A DNA stretch of 6,181 bases from Oscillospiraceae bacterium (GTDB taxonomy: Bacteria > Bacillota > Clostridia > Oscillospirales > Oscillospiraceae), in contig JAFZQQ010000014.1 in assembly GCA_017620315.1 (NCBI GenBank), positions 1 through 6,181 of the forward strand, given 5' to 3'. The notes below the pieces were generated by a model that was given only the letters and a program-made list of their open reading frames with translations, made no database searches and was not told where the DNA came from. How positions within the stretch are numbered: position 1 is the first letter of the stretch; each line of letters opens with the position of its first letter. Positions 1 to 5,961 of this stretch are shown here, one piece after another. The translations under genes and the position numbers were made by a program.

Positions 1-63
1 GGTGAGAAAACGCGCGTCAGCGAGCTTTTTTCCGTGATGATGGAGGAGAAGGAGGAGGGATGA
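1..63 (+). CDS. 3' end of an unidentified gene (partial)
   Basis: Frame 1 is open from the first base to a TGA at 61-63. It gives a 20-residue tail, GEKTRVSELFSVMMEEKEEG, with an acidic, probably helical end. The start lies outside the window and I do not recognise the family. It is supported as a real gene end because the stop sits one base before the rqcH ATG, and the purine-rich run at 42-60 that forms its last codons doubles as the rqcH ribosome binding site. That is the usual pattern of translationally coupled genes. With only 20 codons, a chance open frame cannot be excluded. Confidence 0.5.
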   Translation, partial: GEKTRVSELFSVMMEEKEEG

Positions 64-64
64 C

Positions 65-1807
65 ATGCCGCTTGACGCAATTTGCCTTCGCGCCGTGGTA
101 CACGAGCTGTGCGGACAGCTGATCGGCGCGAGAATAGATAAGGTGCAGCAGCCTGCGCGGGACCAGCTCATTCTTTTGCTGCGCGGCAATATGCGCCTTT
201 TGCTCAGCGCAAATCCGAACCAGCCGCGCATACAGCTGACAGCGCAGCCGCACGACAATCCCGCGCAGCCGCCGATGTTTTGTATGCTTATGCGCAAGCA
301 CCTTGTCGGCGCGCGCATCGAAGCCATAGAGCAGGACGACATGGAGCGGGTCGTCAAGCTTGACCTGAGAGTAACAGACGAGCTGGGCGAGAGCGGCAGG
401 CGTGTGCTTGTGCTTGAGGCCATGGGCCGCCGCGCGAATCTGCTGCTGCTTGACGCCGAGGGGAGGATCATCGACTGCCTGCGCCGCGTGGGGCTTGAAG
501 CGGCGGACGGGCGGGCGCTGCAGCCCGGACTCTTCTACCATATGCCCGAGCCGCTGAGCAAGCTGTCGCTTCTGACGAAAACAGAGGAGGTCGACGCGCT
601 GCTGTCGGCGCCCTGCGATGATCCTGCACCCGCGGACAGGTGGCTGATCGACCGCATAGCCGGTATTTCGCCGCTCATAGCCCGCGAGCTTGTCCTTCGT
701 GCAGTCGGAGAGACGGACACAAGGATGTGCGAGCTTGGGAAAGAAGGTATTGCGGCGCTTAAAAGAGAGCTTGACACGCTTGCAAACTCCGTAAAAGACA
801 ATCGCTTTACACCTATAATGCTATCGAGGGGCGGACGCCCGGAGGAGTTTTCGTATATGCCGATAACGCAGTACGGGAACGAGACCGAGACGACGACGAT
901 GGCGTCCTTCTCGGAGCTGCTGGATGAATACTACGGTCAGCGGGAGCGTCAGGAGCTTTCTGCCCGAAGAGGCCGGGAACTGATACGCGCTGCGACGACC
1001 GCACGCGACCGCATAGCGCGAAAGCTCGATACGCTCGCGAGGGAATACGCCGCGACGAAGGACCGTGACAAGCTGCGGCTGTACGGCGATCTTATCACCT
1101 CAAACCTCTATCGCATGGAGCGTGGCGGTTCAAGCTTTACGGCGGAAAACTTCTATGAGGAAGGGCAGCCTCCGGTCACGATACTGCTTGACCCACTGCT
1201 GACGCCGCAGCAGAACGCCGCGAAATACTATAAGCGCTACAACAAGGCGAAGAGCGCGGAGCAGCACCTGAGCGGGCAGATAGAAAAGGCTGAGACGGAG
1301 CGAGCCTATCTTGAAAGCGTTCTCCAGGAGCTTGCGCAGTCCGAGACCGAGCAGGAGTTTTCGGAGATCCGGCACGAGCTTCAGGAAACGGGCTATATTC
1401 GCCGCGGAAAGGAAAAAAAGGAACTCAAGCGGAGCTTTGCGCCGCGGGAGTATGTATCAAGCGACGGCCTGCGCATCCTCGTCGGGCGAAACAACGCGCA
1501 GAACGACCAGCTTACGCTGAAGAAAGCGGATAAGCGCGACTTGTGGTTCCATGCGCAGAAGATACACGGCTCGCACGTGATCCTCTGCACTGCCGGAGCG
1601 GAGCCGGACGAGCGGAGCGTCACGGAGGCCGCGGCGCTCGCGGCTTACTATTCCCAGGCGAGAGACAGTGCGAACGTCCCGGTGGATTATACGCAGGTGA
1701 AGCTTGTGAAAAAGCCTGCGGGAGCAAGGCCCGGGATGGTCATTTACGATAAATATCACACGCTTTATGCAAAGCCCGCCGAGCCGGAGAGCAAAAAGAA
1801 AGCATGA
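65..1807 (+). CDS. rqcH: RqcH / NFACT-family ribosome quality control factor (Rqc2 homolog)
   Basis: 580 residues, close to the usual length of about 570. Family knowledge: RqcH binds 50S subunits blocked by peptidyl-tRNA, recruits tRNA-Ala and adds C-terminal alanine tails that mark the chain for proteolysis. Older annotations call it fibronectin-binding protein FbpA/YloA. Seen here: the N-terminus MPLDAICLRAVVHEL is the typical start of an NFACT-N domain. A helix-hairpin-helix-like segment (GISPLIARELVLRA) lies near residues 199-213. A long charged helical, probably coiled-coil, region covers about 285-445. An NFACT-R domain follows from about 457 to 570, including DLWFHAQKIHGSHVIL near 492-507 and a DKYHTLYAKP end. 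The start at 65 is preceded by GGAGGAGGG. The Asp-Arg pair known to be needed for tailing in B. subtilis is Glu94-Arg95 here. It is probably cotranscribed with the partial gene upstream, and a terminator follows immediately. Confidence 0.95.
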   Translation: MPLDAICLRAVVHELCGQLIGARIDKVQQPARDQLILLLRGNMRLLLSANPNQPRIQLTAQPHDNPAQPPMFCMLMRKHLVGARIEAIEQDDMERVVKLDLRVTDELGESGRRVLVLEAMGRRANLLLLDAEGRIIDCLRRVGLEAADGRALQPGLFYHMPEPLSKLSLLTKTEEVDALLSAPCDDPAPADRWLIDRIAGISPLIARELVLRAVGETDTRMCELGKEGIAALKRELDTLANSVKDNRFTPIMLSRGGRPEEFSYMPITQYGNETETTTMASFSELLDEYYGQRERQELSARRGRELIRAATTARDRIARKLDTLAREYAATKDRDKLRLYGDLITSNLYRMERGGSSFTAENFYEEGQPPVTILLDPLLTPQQNAAKYYKRYNKAKSAEQHLSGQIEKAETERAYLESVLQELAQSETEQEFSEIRHELQETGYIRRGKEKKELKRSFAPREYVSSDGLRILVGRNNAQNDQLTLKKADKRDLWFHAQKIHGSHVILCTAGAEPDERSVTEAAALAAYYSQARDSANVPVDYTQVKLVKKPAGARPGMVIYDKYHTLYAKPAEPESKKKA

Positions 1808-1808
1808 C

Positions 1809-1836
1809 AAAAAGCACTGCCGAAGCAGTGCTTTTT
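1809..1836. terminator. Bidirectional intrinsic terminator between rqcH and rpmB
   Basis: Five A, GCACTGC, loop CGAA, GCAGTGC, five T: a perfect 12-bp inverted repeat with a 4-base loop. Read from either strand it gives a GC stem followed by a U run, so it can end both rqcH (stop one base upstream) and the convergent rpmB (stop 15 bases away on the other side). Confidence 0.9.
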
Positions 1837-1851
1837 CTATGCGTACTCAAA

Positions 1852-2040
1852 TCAGATCGCGCGGGTAACTTTACCCGAACGCAGACAGCGGGTACAAACA
1901 TAAACATGGCGGGGCGTTCCGTCGACAATCGCCTTGACGCGCTTGACGTTGGGCTTCCATGCACGATTGGAACGACGATGAGAATGGGACACCTTGATGC
2001 CAAAGGTCACGCCCTTGTCGCAAAACTCGCACTTTGCCAT
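1852..2040 (-). CDS. rpmB: 50S ribosomal protein L28, zinc-binding (C+) form
   Basis: 62 residues, the standard L28 length. It is a structural protein of the large ribosomal subunit. The sequence shows the L28 core (SHSHRRSNRAWKPN at residues 18-31) and two CxxC pairs, C4/C7 and C49/C52. These form the zinc ribbon of the C+ type; the C- type lacks these cysteines. The ATG at 2040 is chosen because the minus strand carries AAGGAGG with 8 bases between GGAGG and that ATG. An in-frame GTG three codons upstream overlaps that ribosome binding site and gives an extra MQR not usual for L28. The gene stands alone, converging on rqcH and diverging from hprK. In organisms with both L28 types the C- copy is often zinc-regulated; only this copy is visible here. 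Confidence 0.96.
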   Translation of the reverse strand: MAKCEFCDKGVTFGIKVSHSHRRSNRAWKPNVKRVKAIVDGTPRHVYVCTRCLRSGKVTRAI

Positions 2041-2102
2041 CCGTTGCACCTCCTTGCTGTAGTCAAATCAAGGCATTGCTTTGTTATATCCAAAACAAGC
2101 AG

Positions 2103-2167
2103 TTGATATAATAACAGATGCCGATGTAAAATGCAAGCTCTATTTTCAAAAAATTACAAATTTTTTT
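2103..2167 (-). promoter_or_regulatory. Probable rpmB promoter with UP-like A/T tract
   Basis: On the minus strand, TTGCAT (2131-2136), a 17-bp spacer and TATTAT (2108-2113) form a candidate sigma-A promoter. An overlapping alternative is TTTACA (2125-2130), 16 bp, TATCAA (2103-2108). Directly upstream, 2141-2167 holds only two non-A/T bases in 27 and reads on the minus strand as A run, T run, A run, resembling an UP element. The implied leader is about 60 bases. The -35 matches are imperfect, so the exact hexamers are uncertain, but a strong promoter suits a ribosomal protein gene. Confidence 0.5.
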
Positions 2168-2205
2168 CTGACCCGCCTCGACTGTAAAATCGCAACCGTT
2201 TTTGC

Positions 2206-2233
2206 TTGTAAAAAACAGGAAATAGTTTATAAT
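2206..2233 (+). promoter_or_regulatory. Probable promoter of the hprK-murB-rapZ-whiA operon
   Basis: TTGTAA (2206-2211; 4 of 6 consensus bases), a 16-bp spacer and a perfect TATAAT (2228-2233). This predicts a start of transcription near 2240 and a leader of about 25 bases, containing the GGAGG of hprK. It is the only good promoter seen on the + strand ahead of the five-gene run. Confidence 0.65.
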
Positions 2234-2252
2234 GATATAGACACTAATGAAC

Positions 2253-2257
2253 GGAGG
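2253..2257 (+). promoter_or_regulatory. Ribosome binding site fixing the hprK start
   Basis: GGAGG lies 9 bases before the ATG at 2267. It decides between this start and an in-frame ATG at 2081, which would add 62 residues encoded by the promoter region itself and lies upstream of the predicted transcription start. Confidence 0.8.
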
Positions 2258-2266
2258 ACGAACGCC

Positions 2267-3205
2267 ATGAAAACCGATCGCGCCGTCAAGGTGAAGGAGA
2301 TCGTCGACAAATTTCATATGGAGGTCATCCACAAGGGCCCAAGCTACGACACGGAGATACTGACCATCACCGACGTTAACCGTCCGGGGCTTCAATTTGC
2401 CGGATTCTTTGACTATTTCGACCCGGCACGCCTTCAGATCATTGGCAAGTCCGAGGTCGAGTATCTGCGCGGTTTTTCATCCGACGAGCGGCGCAGACGC
2501 TTTTCCGAGCTGTTCAATTACGAGATCCCGGCGTTCGTTATTTCCCGCAACCTTGAGGTATTTCCCGAATGCCTTGAAATGGCGCAGCACTGCGGGCGTA
2601 CGCTGCTTCGCACCAAGTACACCGCCGTCGAATTCACCAGCCTTACGATAGACTACCTCAACCATGAGCTTGCACCGATGATAACGCGCCACGGAGTTCT
2701 GCTTGAGGTCTACGGCGAGGGAATCCTGATCATGGGCGATTCGGGCATAGGCAAGAGCGAGACCGCCATTGAGCTCATAAAGAGAGGGCACCGCCTTGTC
2801 GCAGACGATGCCGTTGAAATAAGACGCATCGGCAACACGCTGATCGGCAGCGCGCCGGAGATCATCCGCGATTACCTTGAGGTTCGCGGCGTCGGAGTGA
2901 TAGACATACAGAAGATATTCGGTATGGGCGCGGTGAAGGAGAACACGCAGATCGACCTGGTCATCAAGTTCGAGGAGTGGAAGGACGGCTATGTCTATGA
3001 CAGACTGGGGCTTGACGACGATTATATGCAGATACTCGACGTCTCGGTCCCGTGTGTGACGATACCGGTCCGCGCGGGCAGAAACCTTGCCGGTATCGCG
3101 GAGATCGCGGCAATGAACAACCGCCAGAAAAAATACGGCTATAATTCTGCGCAGCATTTTGTCGAGCAGATCGACAAGCATGTTGACGAGAATTCTAAAC
3201 AATAA
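2267..3205 (+). CDS. hprK: HPr kinase/phosphorylase
   Basis: 312 residues, the normal family length. This bifunctional cytoplasmic enzyme phosphorylates the regulatory serine of the PTS protein HPr using ATP or pyrophosphate, and reverses this with phosphate. It thereby sets carbon catabolite repression in Firmicutes. Seen: an N-terminal HprK_N domain (about 1-130); His141 in the conserved RHGVLLEVYG stretch; a P-loop GDSGIGKSET (157-166); paired Asp180-Asp181; the family signature LEVRGVGVIDIQKIFGMGAV (204-223); and the C-terminal PVRAGRNLAGIAEIAAMN (267-284), where RAGRN replaces the more usual RPGRN. It is the first gene of the operon, 18 bases from murB. Its partner HPr is not in the window. 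No obvious catabolite-response site is seen upstream. Confidence 0.97.
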   Translation: MKTDRAVKVKEIVDKFHMEVIHKGPSYDTEILTITDVNRPGLQFAGFFDYFDPARLQIIGKSEVEYLRGFSSDERRRRFSELFNYEIPAFVISRNLEVFPECLEMAQHCGRTLLRTKYTAVEFTSLTIDYLNHELAPMITRHGVLLEVYGEGILIMGDSGIGKSETAIELIKRGHRLVADDAVEIRRIGNTLIGSAPEIIRDYLEVRGVGVIDIQKIFGMGAVKENTQIDLVIKFEEWKDGYVYDRLGLDDDYMQILDVSVPCVTIPVRAGRNLAGIAEIAAMNNRQKKYGYNSAQHFVEQIDKHVDENSKQ

Positions 3206-3223
3206 ATAATAAGGAGCGTTGCT

Positions 3224-4135
3224 ATGTCGTGGGAAACGGCGCTTGACGAAAAGATAAGAACATACCTTCCGGAACTTGTTTGGCTCACTGACGAACCGCT
3301 TGCAAAGCACTGCTCATTCCGGATCGGCGGCCCGGCGAAGCGCATGGCTGTTCCGGTGACGACCGAACAGACCGTTATCCTGTCAGGGCTGCTGCTTGAG
3401 GCGGGCGTACGCAGTATTACTCTCGGAAACGGCACGAACATCCTGTTTCCGGACGAGGGGCTTGACGCGGTCGTCGTTGCGACCGGCGAGCTCTCGCACA
3501 TCAAGCGCACAGGGGAGACAGAGATATCCGCCGAGGCGGGCGTTTCGCTCTCCCGGCTCGCGACCTTTGCATGGAAGGACGGGCTGAGCGGGCTTGAATT
3601 TGCGCACGGAATTCCCGGAAGCGTTGGCGGAGGCGTGGTGATGAACGCGGGCGCCTACGGCGGCGCGCTTTCAGACGTTATCACGGAGGCCGTGGGGCTC
3701 TGGAACGACGGCGTCAGAACGCTTAAAACGGAGGCTTTGAAGCTTTCCTACAGGCACAGCATCTTCACCGAGCAGCCGGAGGCCATCGTCCTGCGTGCGG
3801 TTTTTCGTCTTGAACACGGTGACGGCGATGCGATTCGTGCGCGTATGGACGAGCTTATGGAGAAACGGAAAACGTCACAGCCGCTTGAATATCCAAGCGC
3901 GGGCAGCACCTTCAAGCGTCCCGAAGGACATTTTGCTGGCGCATTGATAGAGCAGTGCGGTCTGAAGGGAACGCGTGTCGGCGGAGCGGAGGTATCGGTC
4001 AAGCATGCCGGCTTTATCATCAATACCGGCGGCGCGACCTGCGCGGACGTGCTGGGGCTCATAGAGCTGGTACAAAACAGGGTGCTTAAGGAAACCGGAG
4101 TTACGCTCGAGCCGGAAGTGCGGATCGTCAAGTGA
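3224..4135 (+). CDS. murB: UDP-N-acetylenolpyruvoylglucosamine reductase
   Basis: 303 residues, matching the shorter type II MurB of Gram-positive bacteria. The enzyme uses NADPH and FAD to reduce UDP-GlcNAc-enolpyruvate to UDP-N-acetylmuramate, the second committed step of peptidoglycan precursor synthesis in the cytoplasm. Seen: FAD-binding GNGTNIL (68-74) and GIPGSVGGGVVMNAGAYG (129-146). The catalytic trio by family alignment is Arg177 in SYRHSIF, Ser228 in YPSAGSTFK (the proton donor to the carbanion) and Glu297 in LEPEVRIV. All are present, so the enzyme should be active. AAGGAG at 3211-3216 with 7-base spacing supports the ATG at 3224. It lies 18 bases after hprK and 9 bases before rapZ, inside one operon. 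Confidence 0.97.
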   Translation: MSWETALDEKIRTYLPELVWLTDEPLAKHCSFRIGGPAKRMAVPVTTEQTVILSGLLLEAGVRSITLGNGTNILFPDEGLDAVVVATGELSHIKRTGETEISAEAGVSLSRLATFAWKDGLSGLEFAHGIPGSVGGGVVMNAGAYGGALSDVITEAVGLWNDGVRTLKTEALKLSYRHSIFTEQPEAIVLRAVFRLEHGDGDAIRARMDELMEKRKTSQPLEYPSAGSTFKRPEGHFAGALIEQCGLKGTRVGGAEVSVKHAGFIINTGGATCADVLGLIELVQNRVLKETGVTLEPEVRIVK

Positions 4136-4144
4136 GGGGGTACA

Positions 4145-5023
4145 ATGGAAATACTTGTGATAACCGGTCTATCCGGCGCGGGCAAGAGCCGCGCGGCAAA
4201 GTACCTTGAGGACATGGGCTATTATACGATCGACAATATGCCCGCCGAGCACATATCGCATTTTGCCGCATTTTGCATAGAGCGTGGAGGACGCTTTGAC
4301 AGGGTCGCGCTCGTGAGCGATATCCGCGGAGGGAGCGACGGTTTTCCGTCCCTGCTGCGCACCGTGGAAAAGCTGCGCGAGAAGGGCGTCAACTGTCGGC
4401 TTTTGGTCCTTGCCGCGGATACGGACACGATCATCCGCCGATATAAGGAAACGAGACGCATGCATCCGCTCATGAAACGCGGCGATACCATCGAGGACGC
4501 CGCAAGGCAGGAGGAGGAGCTTCTCCGGCCGCTGCGCGAGCACGCGGATTTTGTTATCGACACTACACAGATGCCGTCGTCAAAGCTTCGCAGCGAGCTT
4601 TTCAGCCTGTTTGGCGACCGCTCGCAGCTCAATAAGCTGACAGTCAGTGTCGTTTCCTTTGGATACAAGCACGGCATACCGCAGGAATCCGATCTTGTTT
4701 TCGATGTGCGCTTTATGCCGAATCCGTTTTACATTCCTGAGATGCGAGATCTGACCGGACTTGATTCTCAGGTGCGCGACTATGTATTCTCATTCGAGCA
4801 GACGAACGAGTTTGTAAACAGGCTTGAGGAGCTTTTGAAATTTCTGCTTCCGCGCTACAGCGAGGAGGGCAAGACCATGCTTGTGATCTCCGTTGGCTGC
4901 ACGGGCGGAAGACACAGAAGCGTCGCCATCGCAAGGGAACTGGCCGAGCGCATCTCAAGGCTCGGCTATCCGACCGCAGAAAACCACAGGGATATGACAC
5001 GGCGGGATATGACGCACGGCTGA
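4145..5023 (+). CDS. rapZ: RapZ/YvcJ-family P-loop nucleotide-binding protein
   Basis: 292 residues, typical length. In E. coli, RapZ senses glucosamine-6-phosphate and guides RNase E to the sRNA GlmZ. In Firmicutes the homolog YvcJ binds and hydrolyses nucleotides, and its physiological role is less clear, so the RNase-adapter name should not be taken literally. Seen: Walker A GLSGAGKS (8-15), DNMP (30-33), RRMHPL in the kinase-like N-domain, DVRFMPNPFYIPEMRDLTGLD (about 186-206), and GCTGGRHRSV (251-260) in the C-terminal ligand-binding domain, then NHRD (280-283). The end carries a duplicated RDMT (282-285 and 287-290). The start is preceded by GAGGGGG only 4 bases from the ATG, immediately after the murB stop. 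In B. subtilis yvcK lies between this gene and whiA; here whiA follows directly. Confidence 0.95.
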   Translation: MEILVITGLSGAGKSRAAKYLEDMGYYTIDNMPAEHISHFAAFCIERGGRFDRVALVSDIRGGSDGFPSLLRTVEKLREKGVNCRLLVLAADTDTIIRRYKETRRMHPLMKRGDTIEDAARQEEELLRPLREHADFVIDTTQMPSSKLRSELFSLFGDRSQLNKLTVSVVSFGYKHGIPQESDLVFDVRFMPNPFYIPEMRDLTGLDSQVRDYVFSFEQTNEFVNRLEELLKFLLPRYSEEGKTMLVISVGCTGGRHRSVAIARELAERISRLGYPTAENHRDMTRRDMTHG

Positions 5024-5041
5024 GATAAATGTACGAAAGCG

Positions 5042-5046
5042 GGTGA
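5042..5046 (+). promoter_or_regulatory. Weak ribosome binding site of whiA
   Basis: The 29-base rapZ-whiA gap lacks GGAGG. The best match to the end of 16S rRNA is GGTGA with 6 bases to the ATG at 5053. The other genes here have GGAGG- or GAGGGG-type sites, so whiA may be translated less efficiently or rely on coupling to rapZ. Confidence 0.45.
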
Positions 5047-5052
5047 GCGGGA

Positions 5053-5961
5053 ATGTCCTTCTCCTCGGATGTGAAAAAAGAGCTTTGTAAAGCTCCCCTG
5101 CAGAAAAAATGCTGCGCGCTCGCGGAAAGCTGCGGAGTGCTTCTTTACGCAGGAAGCTTCTCGCTGAGCGAGCTGCGGATAATGACCGAGAGCGAGGACT
5201 TTGCATTGAGACTGCCAAAGCTGTTCAAAAAGGCTTTTTCAGTCTCGTTTGATGCGCTTCCGGAGGACTGTTCGGCGAAGAAGCTGATTTTTCGCATAAC
5301 CGATCAGGACAAGCTTTCATCTGTCTGGAAGGCGCTGGGGTATGACGAGCAGCAGCATTTTGCGTTGCACCTCAACTTTGCGCTTCTTGAGGAGGATCAC
5401 TGCCGAAGCGCTTTCCTGCGCGGCGCGTTTCTTGCCGGGGGCAGCGTGACCGACCCGGGAAAGCGGTATCATATGGAATTCGCTACCTCGCATTTGCAGG
5501 TCGGAAGAGAGACCGAGGCGCTTCTGCGCGACATGGATTTTGAGCCGAAAAGCGTGCTCCGCGGCGGAAGCTCGGTGACCTACTTCAAACACAGCGCAAA
5601 CATCGAGGAGCTTTTGACGCTGATCGGTGCGCCGTCCGCTGCAATGGAGATCATGGCGGCGAAGGTAGAGAAATCCATGCGCAACACAGTCAACCGCCGC
5701 GTGAATTGTGATTCCGCCAATCTGGAAAAATCCGTAGCCGCATCGTTTTCGCAGGTGGAGGCATTGACAAGGCTTACGGAGTCGGGCGTCATCAGAACGC
5801 TTTCCGCCGAGCTCCAGGAGGTCGCGGTAGCGAGACTGTTGCAGCCTGAGTTATCACTCAGCGAGCTTGCGGAGACCTTTGACCCTCCGCTGACCAAATC
5901 CTGCATCAACCATCGAATGAGAAAGCTTATGAGCCTTGCAAAGGAGGAAAAAACAACATGA
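5053..5961 (+). CDS. whiA: WhiA sporulation/cell-division DNA-binding regulator
   Basis: 302 residues, normal for Firmicutes WhiA. The family joins a degenerate LAGLIDADG homing-endonuclease-like fold to a C-terminal helix-turn-helix. In Streptomyces it is a transcription factor for sporulation septation; in B. subtilis it affects division and chromosome segregation without clear transcriptional targets. Seen: the typical start MSFSSDVKKEL; a cysteine-rich patch with Cys12, Cys20, Cys21 and Cys27, of which the CC pair is common in the family; RSAFLRGAFLAGGSVTDP (about 118-135), the LAGLIDADG-like segment; NRRVNCDSANLEKSVAAS (about 214-232); and a helix-turn-helix LSELAETFDPPLTKSCINHRMRKL near the end (about 268-291). 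The start is chosen by family N-terminus. Its stop overlaps the next ATG in an ATGA, so the downstream gene is coupled to it. Confidence 0.96.
   Translation: MSFSSDVKKELCKAPLQKKCCALAESCGVLLYAGSFSLSELRIMTESEDFALRLPKLFKKAFSVSFDALPEDCSAKKLIFRITDQDKLSSVWKALGYDEQQHFALHLNFALLEEDHCRSAFLRGAFLAGGSVTDPGKRYHMEFATSHLQVGRETEALLRDMDFEPKSVLRGGSSVTYFKHSANIEELLTLIGAPSAAMEIMAAKVEKSMRNTVNRRVNCDSANLEKSVAASFSQVEALTRLTESGVIRTLSAELQEVAVARLLQPELSLSELAETFDPPLTKSCINHRMRKLMSLAKEEKTT

Noticed and set aside
17..541. 174-codon minus-strand open frame opposite the start of rqcH
   Set aside because: It lies antisense to the conserved NFACT-N domain and shows no family resemblance.
1804..2106. 100-codon + strand open frame covering the terminator and rpmB antisense
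   Set aside because: It runs through a terminator hairpin and opposite the well-recognised L28 gene, with no recognisable product.
2147..2167. A/T inverted repeat (A run, short spacer, T run) as a terminator
   Set aside because: The stem is purely A/T, no gene ends nearby, and it is better explained as A/T-rich promoter-upstream DNA.
2184..2197. Possible catabolite-response (cre) site upstream of hprK
   Set aside because: The best register keeps only the AAAnCG core and fails at several fixed positions, including one arm of the palindrome.
2081..2266. 62-residue N-terminal extension of HprK from an upstream ATG
   Set aside because: It would be encoded by the promoter region, has low-complexity unconserved sequence, and the ATG at 2267 has a proper GGAGG and gives the normal family length.
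2247..2270. Seven-codon upstream frame (MNGGRTP) ending in ATGA overlap with the hprK start
   Set aside because: It contains the hprK ribosome binding site, has none of its own and begins only a few bases from the predicted transcription start. Most likely chance.
2477..3310. 277-codon open frame on the minus strand opposite hprK
   Set aside because: It is the antisense of a clearly recognised hprK reading frame plus the start of murB, has no recognisable domains and no ribosome binding site that I could identify. High GC content makes such antisense frames common.
5118..5448. LAGLIDADG-like segment in whiA as a sign of a mobile homing endonuclease
   Set aside because: This fold is a normal, non-catalytic part of all WhiA proteins, and the rest of the protein is full-length WhiA.
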